Assembly (NCBI GenBank): GCA_017479285.1 | Contig: JAFVCL010000058.1 | Location: 1 to 62,643, forward strand | Origin: Lachnospiraceae bacterium | GTDB lineage: Bacteria; Bacillota; Clostridia; Lachnospirales; Lachnospiraceae | Direction: 5' to 3' | DNA: 62,643 nt | In this document: piece by piece, positions 43,557 through 52,129 of the stretch | Position numbering within the stretch: the first letter of the stretch is position 1 | Layout of the letters: each line of letters starts with the position of its first letter | Notes under the pieces: generated by a model | The model's input: only the letters and a program-made list of their open reading frames with translations | What the model was told of the DNA's origin: nothing | The model's database searches: none | Made by a program: the position numbers and the translations under genes

Positions 43557-44920
43557 TGAGTAATATAAAACAAAAAAGAACAGAAGAAAAACAGAGCATA
43601 AATAAGATTACGGCTGTTTCTTTTTTTAAGGCAGCACCCTACACTCTGGTCATGATTCTCGGTCTTGCGGGATTTTGGGGATATAAGGCTGTAAGCGCCG
43701 CAAGCATTTACCTCGAGGAAAAGTCTTATCTTTCCGGAGATGCGGCCGGAAAATCGGAGGGGAATGAGCCGGGTGACGGAAGAACGGAGATAGTCCTTGG
43801 AGAGGCGCAGTTTAATAATACTTCCTTAGGCGAGCCGGTTGATGTGTCTGTTGAGGAACCGGACACCGCGGACGCTTTGGACACCGCGGAGGCATCGGAC
43901 GGATTGGATGATTCGGACGCCGCGGAGGCTTCAAACGGACCGGACGGATTGGATGATTCGGACGCCGCGGAGGCTTCAAACGGACCGGACGCTTTGGACG
44001 ATTCGGATACCGCGGATGCTTTGGACACTTCGGACGCTCTGGACACGCAGAGTGTCCGCGAGGGAGATATAAAGGACGGCAATGCTGCAAGTGCGGGGGA
44101 TTCATCCGCCGCCGGCGGGACATCGTCGGACATAAAAGAAGGTGAAAAGGACGGCGGAGAGGATGTAAAGGACAATCCGGTTATCCCGGAGGATTTAAAG
44201 GAACAATATCCCTACAGTATGGGAGAAGCAGACGGTAATTACATCATATATGAACCGCTGGAAATTGATTCGCTATATTACAGTGACGCCGGAAGAATCG
44301 CCCTTGATACTCCTGCGGACTACGAATATGTGGAGGATGATTATTTCGATAACGCCTGCTTTGTGGGAGACTCGAGAATGGTGGGCATTTTTGATTACTC
44401 CGGACTTGAGAAGGCGGACTTTTATTGTGACAATGGTTATTGCGTACACAGCTATCTCGGGGATAAAACCGTTATGTGCCAGAATAACGGAAAGAAGTAT
44501 ACTCTGCAGGAAGCCATGGTGAGAAAGAAATATAATAAGATTTATCTTATGCTCGGCACAAACGACAGCGGGTACGGAAATACGGAGTCCTTTAAGGAAA
44601 ACTATGGTAGCATGGTTGAGATGATAAAGGAAAAACAGCCCGGCGCGATAGTATTTCTTATCGCAAACCTTAGAATATCCGCGAAAGCCGAGAAGAGTGA
44701 CACCACCGGCGTCTACAACAATATAAACATAAATGATAAAAATGTCGCGATATCGGAACTTGCGGACGGTGAGAGCGTGTTTTACTTTGACTGCAACGCC
44801 CCTTTTGTCGATAAAGAGGGATATCTTATAGAGGAGTATACATTCGACGGCTTCCATGTGTATGCAAAGCAGTATGTAGAGATGACGGAGCTTATAAAAG
44901 CCCATGGAATAAAAAAATAA
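43556..44920 (+). CDS. SGNH-hydrolase-domain surface protein, partner of MBOAT
   Basis: About 454 residues from ATG 43556, the ATG placed by the second repeat copy. There is one N-terminal span (about 24-45), then a long extracellular Asp/Ala/Glu-rich linker (about 90-180) with a 15-residue tandem repeat, then an SGNH domain: CFVGDSRMVG with Ser273, block III LMLGTNDSG, and the acid-base pair in TFDGFHVY (Asp431, His434). Family members act as acetyl esterases or transferases on polysaccharides. The adjacent MBOAT is the likely acyl donor. The linker length may vary between strains. Confidence 0.85.
   Translation: MSNIKQKRTEEKQSINKITAVSFFKAAPYTLVMILGLAGFWGYKAVSAASIYLEEKSYLSGDAAGKSEGNEPGDGRTEIVLGEAQFNNTSLGEPVDVSVEEPDTADALDTAEASDGLDDSDAAEASNGPDGLDDSDAAEASNGPDALDDSDTADALDTSDALDTQSVREGDIKDGNAASAGDSSAAGGTSSDIKEGEKDGGEDVKDNPVIPEDLKEQYPYSMGEADGNYIIYEPLEIDSLYYSDAGRIALDTPADYEYVEDDYFDNACFVGDSRMVGIFDYSGLEKADFYCDNGYCVHSYLGDKTVMCQNNGKKYTLQEAMVRKKYNKIYLMLGTNDSGYGNTESFKENYGSMVEMIKEKQPGAIVFLIANLRISAKAEKSDTTGVYNNININDKNVAISELADGESVFYFDCNAPFVDKEGYLIEEYTFDGFHVYAKQYVEMTELIKAHGIKK
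43901..43990 (+). repeat. two exact 45-bp tandem repeats inside the SGNH gene
   Basis: 43901-43945 and 43946-43990 are identical and each encodes GLDDSDAAEASNGPD. Weaker copies (ALDDSDTADALDTSD) follow. Unequal recombination here would change linker length in frame. Confidence 0.85.
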
Positions 44921-44961
44921 TCAAATAGTTTTCAAATTAGTCAGAAAATGGTAGAATAGTC

Positions 44962-44986
44962 TTAAGAATGTTTTGGCAATTCTTAA
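44962..44986. repeat. 8-bp inverted repeat
   Basis: TTAAGAAT (44962-44969) and ATTCTTAA (44979-44986) flank a 9-nt loop between the SGNH and lspA-like genes. There is no long T-run, so it may be a weak terminator or an operator. Confidence 0.4.
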
Positions 44987-45011
44987 ATATTGACAATATG
45001 GGGTATTATCT

Positions 45012-45509
45012 ATGGGAAAGAGAAGATCTACTTCCGGATTTCTGCTTCCTTTTATAGGAGCGGCCGGAATTGCCGCAGCCGATCTTTATATAAAAGACCG
45101 GATGGACAGAGAACTTCCCGATACGGCAGTTACCGAGAAGAAAATGGGAATCCTGCGTTTTCGAAGGCACCATAACAGGGGGGCTTTTCTGAATCTGGGG
45201 CAGAAGTATCCGCAGGAGGTTAAGGGAGTTTCGCTCGCTGCGACAGCAATCACTTTTTTCAGCCTGGTCCTTTCGGCTTCAAAGAGAGGAAGACTGCTGG
45301 AAAAGACAGGACTTGCTTTTTTACTCGGAGGAGCTCTCAGCAACACTTATGATCGGGTCAAAAAGGGCTATGTGATGGATTATGCCAGCCTTGATGTTAA
45401 AAATGAAAAGATAAGCAAGGTCGTGTTTAATCTATCCGATGTGTTCATTTTTATAGGCTCGATATTTGTTGTTATTTCAAATCTTACTGCTAAGGACAGA
45501 ACCCTTTAA
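45012..45509 (+). CDS. lspA: signal peptidase II-like protein (LspA family)
   Basis: A 165-residue four-span protein. RHHNRGAFLNLG corresponds to the NxGAFS region of LspA. The two catalytic aspartates lie in GALSNTYDRVKKGYVMDY and VFNLSDVFIFIG. LspA removes signal peptides from diacylated prolipoproteins such as the lipoproteins in this window. The sequence diverges from typical LspA, especially the first span and the positively charged N-terminus, so a second, standard lspA may exist elsewhere. ATG 45012 lacks a strong ribosome site. Confidence 0.7.
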   Translation: MGKRRSTSGFLLPFIGAAGIAAADLYIKDRMDRELPDTAVTEKKMGILRFRRHHNRGAFLNLGQKYPQEVKGVSLAATAITFFSLVLSASKRGRLLEKTGLAFLLGGALSNTYDRVKKGYVMDYASLDVKNEKISKVVFNLSDVFIFIGSIFVVISNLTAKDRTL

Positions 45510-45559
45510 GGGGGCTGTCGGGCCGGGCTTTTTATCTGCCGGCCGGAAAGGAGTTCATT

Positions 45560-46786
45560 ATGCTACTAACATTAATTCCGTTGTTTGATGAGAATATCGC
45601 TGTAAGCGCGTATTCGATCTTTGCCCAGAAGGACAATATGTTTCTTAATCCTATGGGACAGGTTACCGGAATCTACGACGGAGCCACATATGTACAGGGT
45701 ATAGAAGCTGTCAACAGCATGGGCATTGAAACGCTCTCGGGCGATAAGATGGTGTTTGTTCCTGTATCGAATGTGTCCGTTTTTTCAAATATTGAGGAGC
45801 AGTGTAAGGTTGCACATGTTAAAGTGGCAATACTTATCGACAGGACAGTACCTCCCGTTGATACATATGTTAAGAGGCTCAAGGAGCTTAAGGCGGCTGG
45901 ATTCAAGATAGCAATAAGAAAGATCGCGGTTTCCGAGTTCCAGGTCTATGCACCGATACTTGAACTTGTCGATTATGTTTTCCTTAACAACAAGAAAATC
46001 GCTATCGATAAGGCGAAGATATTCTTCTCAAAGCTTTATCCCAACGCAAAGCTTATCGCCGGAAACATCGATACGATGGAGACCTTCGAGGCTCTTAAGT
46101 CCACCGGAGGATATCAGTACTACGAGGGTGAGTTTTACCGTATTCCCGTCACCAAGGGTGAGAAGGAAATCAGCCCCGCGAAGATAACACAGTTGGAGCT
46201 GCTTAAGATCGTGAACAATCCGGACTTTGAGCTCAACGATGCAGCCGATATAATCGGACGCGATACAGCCCTTACACTTTCGCTCCTTCAGATGGTAAAC
46301 AGAGTGGTAAAGACCGCCGAGATCACAACCATCAGACACGCGGCGGCAATGCTCGGACAGAAGGAACTGAAGAAATGGATCAACACTGCGGTCGTGAACG
46401 AGATAAGCTCCGATCAGCCCAATGAGATCACAAGACTTACGCTTCTCCGCGCGAGATTCGCGGAAAATCTTGCAGGTTATTTCGACCTCAAGATGCAGAG
46501 CGAGGAGCTTTTCCTTATGGGTCTTTTCTCGGTGCTTGATGTTATCCTTGATAAGCCCATGGCGGAGGCTCTCGAGATGATCCAGATCTCAAAAGAGATA
46601 AAGGCTGCGCTTATCTCCCACGATGGAAAGCTCGCACCGGTTCTTGATTTCATCCTTGCCTACGAAAGCGCCGATTGGAGCGAGGTTTCGAGAATACTTC
46701 TTCTTGGAAAGATTGACGCGGAGAAGGTTTACGAGGCTTATATCGAGTCCCTCGGCTGGTACAGAAAGACCATCCTCGGAGTATAA
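45560..46786 (+). CDS. HDOD-domain signalling protein with degenerate EAL-like N-terminus (YuxH type)
   Basis: A 408-residue cytoplasmic protein. Residues 1-190 follow the YuxH-type degenerate EAL fold (IPLFDENIAVSAYSIFAQ, AGNIDTMETFEALKSTGGYQYYEGEFY), lacking EAL catalytic motifs. Residues about 200-400 are an HDOD domain (LNDAADIIGRDTALTLSLLQMVN, IRHAAAMLGQKELKKWINTA), a metal-free HD-like module of signal proteins. Such proteins often respond to c-di-GMP, and this genome has cyclases nearby. It is monocistronic, with AAAGGAG before ATG 45560 and a terminator after it. Confidence 0.85.
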   Translation: MLLTLIPLFDENIAVSAYSIFAQKDNMFLNPMGQVTGIYDGATYVQGIEAVNSMGIETLSGDKMVFVPVSNVSVFSNIEEQCKVAHVKVAILIDRTVPPVDTYVKRLKELKAAGFKIAIRKIAVSEFQVYAPILELVDYVFLNNKKIAIDKAKIFFSKLYPNAKLIAGNIDTMETFEALKSTGGYQYYEGEFYRIPVTKGEKEISPAKITQLELLKIVNNPDFELNDAADIIGRDTALTLSLLQMVNRVVKTAEITTIRHAAAMLGQKELKKWINTAVVNEISSDQPNEITRLTLLRARFAENLAGYFDLKMQSEELFLMGLFSVLDVILDKPMAEALEMIQISKEIKAALISHDGKLAPVLDFILAYESADWSEVSRILLLGKIDAEKVYEAYIESLGWYRKTILGV

Positions 46787-46853
46787 GAGGAAGGGGCTTA
46801 AGTCTTTAAGCCGTACTTACCGGAAGAGACCGTGTTTTAATATGCTTACTGAA

Positions 46854-46888
46854 AACTGTCGGAGAAATCCGGCAGTTTGTTCTTTTTG
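46854..46888 (+). terminator. rho-independent terminator after HDOD gene
   Basis: AACTGTCGGA (46854-46863), GAAA tetraloop, TCCGGCAGTT (46868-46877), one G-T pair, then TGTTCTTTTTG. It separates the HDOD gene from prfC. Confidence 0.85.
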
Positions 46889-46949
46889 TTTACTTTTTGT
46901 CGCAAAAATGGTAATATTCCATAGTGCGCAATATGAAGGGAGATAAATA

Positions 46950-48545
46950 ATGTCAGACACAGTAAGTGAGATAAAAAGAAGAAGAACATTTGCGATAATT
47001 TCCCATCCGGATGCAGGTAAAACCACTCTTACCGAGAAATTCCTGCTCTACGGAGGAGCGATAAATCTTGCGGGATCCGTAAAAGGTAAGGCCACCGCAA
47101 GGCATGCGGTTTCAGACTGGATGGAGATAGAAAAGGAGCGTGGTATTTCCGTTACCTCCTCCGTGCTTCAGTTTGAGTATGACGGATACTGCATCAATAT
47201 CCTCGATACCCCGGGACACCAGGATTTCTCCGAGGACACATACAGAACGCTTATGGCTGCGGATTCCGCAGTCATGGTAATTGACGCGTCCAAGGGTGTT
47301 GAGGCCCAGACAAGAAAGCTTTTTAAGGTCTGCGTTATGCGCCATATCCCGATTTTTACATTCATCAACAAGATGGACCGTGACGCAATGGACACCTTTG
47401 AGCTTCTCGATGATATCGAAAAGGAGCTCGGCATCGCCACATGTCCCGTAAACTGGCCCATCGGCTCCGGAAAGGGCTTTAAGGGCGTCTATGACAGAAA
47501 CAAAAAGTGTGTCATCTGTTATTCGGACACCGAAAAAGGTACAAAGGAAGGTATCGCCACGGAAATCCCCGTTTCCGATGAAAAGCTCCTCAGAGAGACC
47601 ATCGGCGACGAGGCGGCGGATAAGCTCTTTGAGGAGCTTGAGCTTTTGGACGGTGCCGGAGCCGATTTTGATCTTGAGGTTGTACAAAAGGGAGACCTTA
47701 CCCCCGTATGCTTCGGCTCGGCGCTTACAAATTTCGGTGTCGAGATATTTCTTAAGCATTTCCTTGACATGGCAACAACCCCTCTCCCGAGAAAGGCTGA
47801 CTGCGGCGAGATAGATCCCCTGTCGGAGGATTTTTCCGCTTTTGTATTTAAGATACAGGCGAATATGAACAAGGCACACAGAGACCGTATCGCGTTTATC
47901 CGGGTATGCTCGGGCAGGTATGACGCAAGCGCGGAGGTAAGGCATGTACAGGGAAACAAGGTAATGCGCCTTTCCCAGCCACAGCAGATAATGGCGGATG
48001 ACAGAAAGATCCTTACCGAGGCTTACGCCGGCGATATTATCGGTATTTTCGATCCTGGTATTTTCAGCATCGGGGATACATTATGCGCGCCCAAATCAAA
48101 TTTTAGGTACGAGGGTATCCCTACATTTGCTCCGGAGCATTTCGCGCGTGTCCGTCAGATGGACACAATGAAGAGAAAGCAGTTTGTTAAGGGAATAGAA
48201 CAGATAGCCCAGGAGGGCGCAATCCAGATATTCCAGGAGTTTAATACCGGACTCGAGGAGATAATCGTGGGAGTTGTCGGCGTGCTCCAGTTTGATGTTT
48301 TGAAATACAGGCTTGAGAATGAGTACAATGTCGAGATAAAGCTTGAAAATCTGCCCTACGAGCATATCCGCTGGATAGAGAATCATCAGGATTTTGACAT
48401 AGCAAAGCTGACCGGTACCTCAGATATGAAGAAGGTAAAGGATATGAAGGGAAATCCGCTTCTTTTGTTTATAAATCCATGGAGCATCGGCATGACAGAG
48501 GAGAGAAACAAGGGTCTTATCCTTACGGAATTCTCAAGAAATTAA
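46950..48545 (+). CDS. prfC: peptide chain release factor 3
   Basis: A 531-residue translational GTPase that recycles RF1/RF2. P-loop ISHPDAGKTTL, switch II DTPGHQDFSEDTYR, NKMDRDAMD for guanine specificity, and the RF3-specific C-terminal region (FEIFLKHFLDM-type EIFLKHFLDMATTPLPR to GMTEERNKGLILTEFSRN). The length is normal. ATG 46950 has GGGAGATAAATA in front. Confidence 0.95.
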   Translation: MSDTVSEIKRRRTFAIISHPDAGKTTLTEKFLLYGGAINLAGSVKGKATARHAVSDWMEIEKERGISVTSSVLQFEYDGYCINILDTPGHQDFSEDTYRTLMAADSAVMVIDASKGVEAQTRKLFKVCVMRHIPIFTFINKMDRDAMDTFELLDDIEKELGIATCPVNWPIGSGKGFKGVYDRNKKCVICYSDTEKGTKEGIATEIPVSDEKLLRETIGDEAADKLFEELELLDGAGADFDLEVVQKGDLTPVCFGSALTNFGVEIFLKHFLDMATTPLPRKADCGEIDPLSEDFSAFVFKIQANMNKAHRDRIAFIRVCSGRYDASAEVRHVQGNKVMRLSQPQQIMADDRKILTEAYAGDIIGIFDPGIFSIGDTLCAPKSNFRYEGIPTFAPEHFARVRQMDTMKRKQFVKGIEQIAQEGAIQIFQEFNTGLEEIIVGVVGVLQFDVLKYRLENEYNVEIKLENLPYEHIRWIENHQDFDIAKLTGTSDMKKVKDMKGNPLLLFINPWSIGMTEERNKGLILTEFSRN

Positions 48546-48569
48546 AAGGTTTTATAATTATCTGTATTG

Positions 48570-48578
48570 TGGTATAAT
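48570..48578 (+). promoter_or_regulatory. extended -10 promoter of the Asp23-nusB unit
   Basis: TGGTATAAT at 48570-48578 is an extended -10 with a consensus TATAAT. The -35 (TTTATA, 16 bp upstream) is weak. Confidence 0.55.
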
Positions 48579-48672
48579 AAGAAAATCGGAAATTTGTTTC
48601 GATATTTGGCGGTATTTTTGTAAAAAGCATTTAAGAATCGCAAAAATCCATAAACAGCCGAAAGGAGATATT

Positions 48673-49065
48673 ATGGCAGCAAAATCTTTGGTTAACAGAG
48701 TTAAGAAGGAAAAGCCTTCAACCAGGCTTGGAGGAGATTCAAACGGAGATATTCTCATTGCCGATGATGTGGTGGCTATGATCGCCGCTCTTGCCGCAGG
48801 AGAGACTGACGGCGTAAGCAATGTCGGAAATACATACACAAGCGAGATCATGAGCAAGGTTGGAGTTCATGATAAGACAAAGGGTGTAAAGGTGGATATT
48901 AAGGACAGTATCGTAAGGATTTCTCTTGCAATAACCATAGCCACCGGATGCTCTATACCCGCGATCTCACAGCAGGTTCAGAGAAAGGTTAAGAATTCTG
49001 TTGAGAATATGACCGGTATGACCGTTAAGTGCGTAAATGTAAGAGTATGCGATGTCGAGGTTTAA
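48673..49065 (+). CDS. Asp23/Gls24 family protein (YqhY-like)
   Basis: A 130-residue protein with the family core DDVVAMIAALAAGETDGVSNVG, VKVDIKDSIVRISLAITIATGCSIPAISQQVQRKVKNSVENMTGM and a final VNVRVCDVEV. YqhY-type members sit just before nusB in many Firmicutes and are linked to regulation of acetyl-CoA carboxylase or lipid metabolism. It lacks membrane segments. ATG 48673 has AAAGGAGA. Confidence 0.92.
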   Translation: MAAKSLVNRVKKEKPSTRLGGDSNGDILIADDVVAMIAALAAGETDGVSNVGNTYTSEIMSKVGVHDKTKGVKVDIKDSIVRISLAITIATGCSIPAISQQVQRKVKNSVENMTGMTVKCVNVRVCDVEV

Positions 49066-49070
49066 GGCTT

Positions 49071-49493
49071 ATGATGAACCGGCATGAATTGCGGGACAGG
49101 GTTTTCAGGCTCCTGTTCCGTGTTGAATTTAATACTCCGGAGGAGATGCCGGAGCAGGTAAAGTTCTTTACCTCGGATGAGGATTACGGAACTGTCAGCG
49201 AAGAGGACAGCAACTTTGTAAGCGGGCGTTACGAAAAGATAATTGAGCTCAAGGATAAGATCGATGCCCTGATAGATAAGAATGCTTCCGGCTGGGACAT
49301 TAACCGTATCGGAAAGGTAGAGCTTGCGATCATGAGGCTTGCGGTATATGAGCTTTGCTTCGATGACGATATACCCGCGGGCGTTGCAATGAACGAAGCG
49401 GTTGAACTCGCAAAGACATATGGACAGGAAAATTCCGGCGGGTTTATCAACGCTGTTCTGACCAAGATCAAGACAGCCGAGGGGATAGAGTAA
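49071..49493 (+). CDS. nusB: transcription antitermination factor NusB
   Basis: A 140-residue all-helical NusB protein that binds boxA RNA with S10 for rRNA transcription. RDRVFRLLFRVEF at the start, NRIGKVELAIMRLAVYELCFDDDIPAGVAMNEAVELAKTYGQENSGGFINAVL at the C-terminus. It starts 6 bp after the Asp23 gene; ATG 49074 is a close alternative, and longer upstream frames overlap the Asp23 gene. A terminator follows. Confidence 0.93.
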   Translation: MMNRHELRDRVFRLLFRVEFNTPEEMPEQVKFFTSDEDYGTVSEEDSNFVSGRYEKIIELKDKIDALIDKNASGWDINRIGKVELAIMRLAVYELCFDDDIPAGVAMNEAVELAKTYGQENSGGFINAVLTKIKTAEGIE

Positions 49494-49494
49494 G

Positions 49495-49531
49495 AGCGTA
49501 TCGTTTTTTCGATACGCTTTGCTTTGTTTTT
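49495..49531 (+). terminator. rho-independent terminator between nusB and xseA
   Basis: AGCGTATCG (49495-49503) and CGATACGCT (49510-49518) form a perfect 9-bp stem with a T6 loop, followed by TTGCTTTGTTTTT. It could reduce readthrough into xseA. Confidence 0.75.
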
Positions 49532-49547
49532 ACAGGGCGGATAATAT

Positions 49548-50756
49548 ATGCCTGAAAATATATATACAGTCGGACAATTAAATAAATATATCAAGAATAT
49601 GTTCTCGCAGGACTACCTGCTTCGGAACCTTTCCGTAAGAGGAGAAGTAAGCAACTGCAAGTACCATACCTCCGGGCATATATTTTTTACACTGAAGGAC
49701 GGAGCCGGCAGTATTAAATGCGTTATGTTCGCGGGAAACCGTTCCGGTCTTTCCTTTAAGATGACGGACGGGATGCAGGTCGTTATACGGGGTTATGTCG
49801 ATGTATATGAGGCGGGAGGCGCGTATCAGCTTTACGCTACGAAAATAACGCAGGAGGGCGAGGGACAGCTTTTTGAAAGGTTTCAGCGGCTTAAGGAGGA
49901 GCTTGAGGAGAGAGGTATGTTCTCTCCGGAATATAAACAGGAAATCCCCAAAAATCCGAGAACTATCGGAATAGTTACCGCTTCTACCGGAGCCGCGGTA
50001 AGGGATATAATAAATGTCTCAAAGAGGAGAAATCCGTATATAAGGCTTATTTTATATCCGGCGATAGTGCAGGGGGCGGAGGCCGCACCGAGCATCGTAA
50101 AAGGGATAAAGGCTCTCGAAAAGTATGGCGTGGATCTTATGATCGTCGGACGGGGAGGAGGGTCGATAGAGGATCTCTGGGCGTTTAACAAGGAGGTTGT
50201 GGCACAGGCGATATTTGACTGCAGTGTACCGATAATATCCGCGGTGGGACATGAGGTGGATTTTACGATAGCGGATTTTGTTGCGGACCTCAGAGCATCG
50301 ACACCGTCCGCTGCCGCCGAGATAGCCGTAAGGGATATAAGAGATATCGATAACGATATTTATATGAGGCTTGAAAACCTTACTGAGGCGATGGAGGGAC
50401 TTATAGAGCTCCGCCGGGACAGACTTGGCGATATGGCGAGGATCCTTGAGCTCTTATCTCCGGCAAACAGGCTAAAGGAGTCGGCGGACAGATTAAAGAG
50501 ACTTTCGGACGGACTTGGGGCAGCGATGGAGATGCTTCTTGATGAGAGAAGGAATCGTATCCGGCTGCTTGCCGCAAGGCTTGAAGGAAATTCACCGCTC
50601 AAGAGATTAGAGAGCGGATATGCTTATGTTGCGGGAAAGGACGGCAGGCGTATTACAAGCGTAGGACAGGTTAAAAAGGGGGATGAGCTTTCACTTACGC
50701 TAACCGATGGTTACATAAGGACAACGGCCGTAGATATTGATCCGGTTATTAAATAA
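49548..50756 (+). CDS. xseA: exodeoxyribonuclease VII large subunit
   Basis: A 402-residue catalytic subunit. The N-terminal OB fold (SVRGEVSNCKYHTSGHIFFTLKD) is followed by the nuclease core (GIVTASTGAAVRDIINVSKRRNP, GRGGGSIEDLWAFNKE, VPIISAVGHEVDFTIADFVADLRASTPSAAAE) and a coiled-coil C-terminus. With XseB it degrades single-stranded DNA. The length is near the family mean. It is the second gene of the nusB-to-recN block. Confidence 0.95.
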   Translation: MPENIYTVGQLNKYIKNMFSQDYLLRNLSVRGEVSNCKYHTSGHIFFTLKDGAGSIKCVMFAGNRSGLSFKMTDGMQVVIRGYVDVYEAGGAYQLYATKITQEGEGQLFERFQRLKEELEERGMFSPEYKQEIPKNPRTIGIVTASTGAAVRDIINVSKRRNPYIRLILYPAIVQGAEAAPSIVKGIKALEKYGVDLMIVGRGGGSIEDLWAFNKEVVAQAIFDCSVPIISAVGHEVDFTIADFVADLRASTPSAAAEIAVRDIRDIDNDIYMRLENLTEAMEGLIELRRDRLGDMARILELLSPANRLKESADRLKRLSDGLGAAMEMLLDERRNRIRLLAARLEGNSPLKRLESGYAYVAGKDGRRITSVGQVKKGDELSLTLTDGYIRTTAVDIDPVIK

Positions 50757-50818
50757 TGTTTGACTATGCGGGACGGAGGCTGTAATGCCGTACCGCAGGA
50801 AACAGGGAGACTCTTATA

Positions 50819-51082
50819 ATGGCTGACGAGAAAAAAACAGTCTCAAGGAGAAAAAAGGCGGATAAGCCGGAAGAAAAAAAACAGTTATCTCTTGAGGAGA
50901 TGCTTGATAATATAGACAGCATAATCGAAAAACTCGAGGACAAGGATATTCCGCTTGAGGAGGCATTTAACGAGTACAGCAAAGGTGTTAAGCTTGTGTG
51001 GGAATGTAATAAGCTTGTGGACAGAGTTGAGAAAAAGGTTCAAAAGCTTTCGGATGACGGACAGACCGAGGATTTTGAATAA
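50819..51082 (+). CDS. xseB: exodeoxyribonuclease VII small subunit
   Basis: An 87-residue protein. After a lysine-rich N-terminus the core is LSLEEMLDNIDSIIEKLEDKDIPLEEAFNEYSKGVKLVWECN, the standard helical pair that wraps the large-subunit coil. ATG 50819 has GGGAGAC in front. It lies 62 bp after xseA. Confidence 0.93.
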   Translation: MADEKKTVSRRKKADKPEEKKQLSLEEMLDNIDSIIEKLEDKDIPLEEAFNEYSKGVKLVWECNKLVDRVEKKVQKLSDDGQTEDFE

Positions 51083-51138
51083 GGGTCTGATCAATTGTTT
51101 GAATGATGGTCTGAATGACGGGCTGATCAATGGTTTAA
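51083..51138 (+). repeat. degenerate direct repeats between xseB and ispA
   Basis: GGGTCTGATCAATTGTTTGAA (51083-51103) recurs loosely as GGGCTGATCAATGGTTTAA (51120-51138), with a shorter GGTCTGAATGA between. The region has no independent start. Confidence 0.5.
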
Positions 51139-51141
51139 CCA

Positions 51142-52077
51142 ATGGATAATAAGGATTTTAATGAGGAATTAAATAAAAGGGCAGAGTACTGCGGCGAAGT
51201 CGTAAAAAGATTTCTGCCCGAAAAAGAGGGCTATGCCTCCAGAGTTTGTGAGGCTATGGAGTATTCCGTTCTCGCGGGAGGAAAAAGGCTAAGACCGGTA
51301 CTTATGCTTGAGACGTATAATCTTTTTTGCAGGGAGGAAGACAGCGCTTCTTTAGAGGCTCTTGAGCACTTTATGGCGGCGATAGAGATGATCCATACAT
51401 ATTCGCTGGTCCATGACGATCTTCCTGCCATGGATAATGATGAGTACAGAAGGGGAAAGCTTACCACCTGGAAAAGATACGGAGAGGGGATGGGAGTTTT
51501 AGCCGGGGACGGACTTTTAAATCTTGCTTTTGAGACCATAGCGGGAGCCCTGAATAAAGCTTATAACCCTCTTAAAATTGAACTTACCGGGCGCTGCATA
51601 AGGGCAGCCGGGATACTCTCCGAAAAGGCAGGGTATCTTGGAATGATAGGAGGTCAGTGCGCTGACCTTGAAGCGGAAGGAAGAGAGACTCCGGCGGATA
51701 TTGATGAGCTTTTGTATATCCATGAGCACAAGACAGCATGTCTTATAGAGGCGGCTCTTATGGTCGGGGGAATTCTCGGTGGCGCCGGAGCAGACGAAAT
51801 AGAAAAGCTTGAGAGAATCGGTTCGAATGTGGGACTTGCTTTCCAGATCCGGGATGATATCCTCGATGTTACGGGAAACAGTAAGGAACTCGGAAAAAAT
51901 GTGGGAAGCGATGCGGCTAACGGCAAGGCTACTTATGTCTCTATAAACGGACTTGAGGCTTCGGATAAAGAGGTACAGCGGCTTTCCGAAGAGGCGGAAA
52001 AGCTTCTTGAGACATTCCCGGGGGAAAAAGGATTTATCAGGGATCTGATAGCTTCCCTTATCCTGAGAACTAAATAG
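51142..52077 (+). CDS. ispA: farnesyl diphosphate synthase/short-chain polyprenyl synthetase
   Basis: A 311-residue trans-prenyl transferase. The first aspartate-rich motif is HDDLPAMDNDEYRRGK, and the second is FQIRDDILD. GGKRLRPVL is the diphosphate-binding loop. The residues before the first motif suggest C15 product length, the normal gene here. It condenses IPP and DMAPP made by dxs and the MEP pathway. The ribosome site before ATG 51142 is poor, so coupling is weak. Confidence 0.93.
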   Translation: MDNKDFNEELNKRAEYCGEVVKRFLPEKEGYASRVCEAMEYSVLAGGKRLRPVLMLETYNLFCREEDSASLEALEHFMAAIEMIHTYSLVHDDLPAMDNDEYRRGKLTTWKRYGEGMGVLAGDGLLNLAFETIAGALNKAYNPLKIELTGRCIRAAGILSEKAGYLGMIGGQCADLEAEGRETPADIDELLYIHEHKTACLIEAALMVGGILGGAGADEIEKLERIGSNVGLAFQIRDDILDVTGNSKELGKNVGSDAANGKATYVSINGLEASDKEVQRLSEEAEKLLETFPGEKGFIRDLIASLILRTK

Positions 52078-52080
52078 ATA

Positions 52081-52114
52081 ATATGTACTTGATTTAGTTT
52101 AAACCAGTACATAT
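52081..52114. promoter_or_regulatory. 9-bp perfect inverted repeat before dxs
   Basis: ATATGTACT (52081-52089) and AGTACATAT (52106-52114) are exact complements and lie between ispA stop and the dxs ribosome site (GGTGAT). This could be an operator or a leader hairpin affecting dxs translation. Confidence 0.5.
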
Positions 52115-52129
52115 CATTTTGGTGATTAT

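Noticed and set aside
43726-44175. Ser/Ala-rich minus-strand frame opposite the SGNH linker
   Set aside because: A by-product of the Asp/Ala repeat in the real gene.
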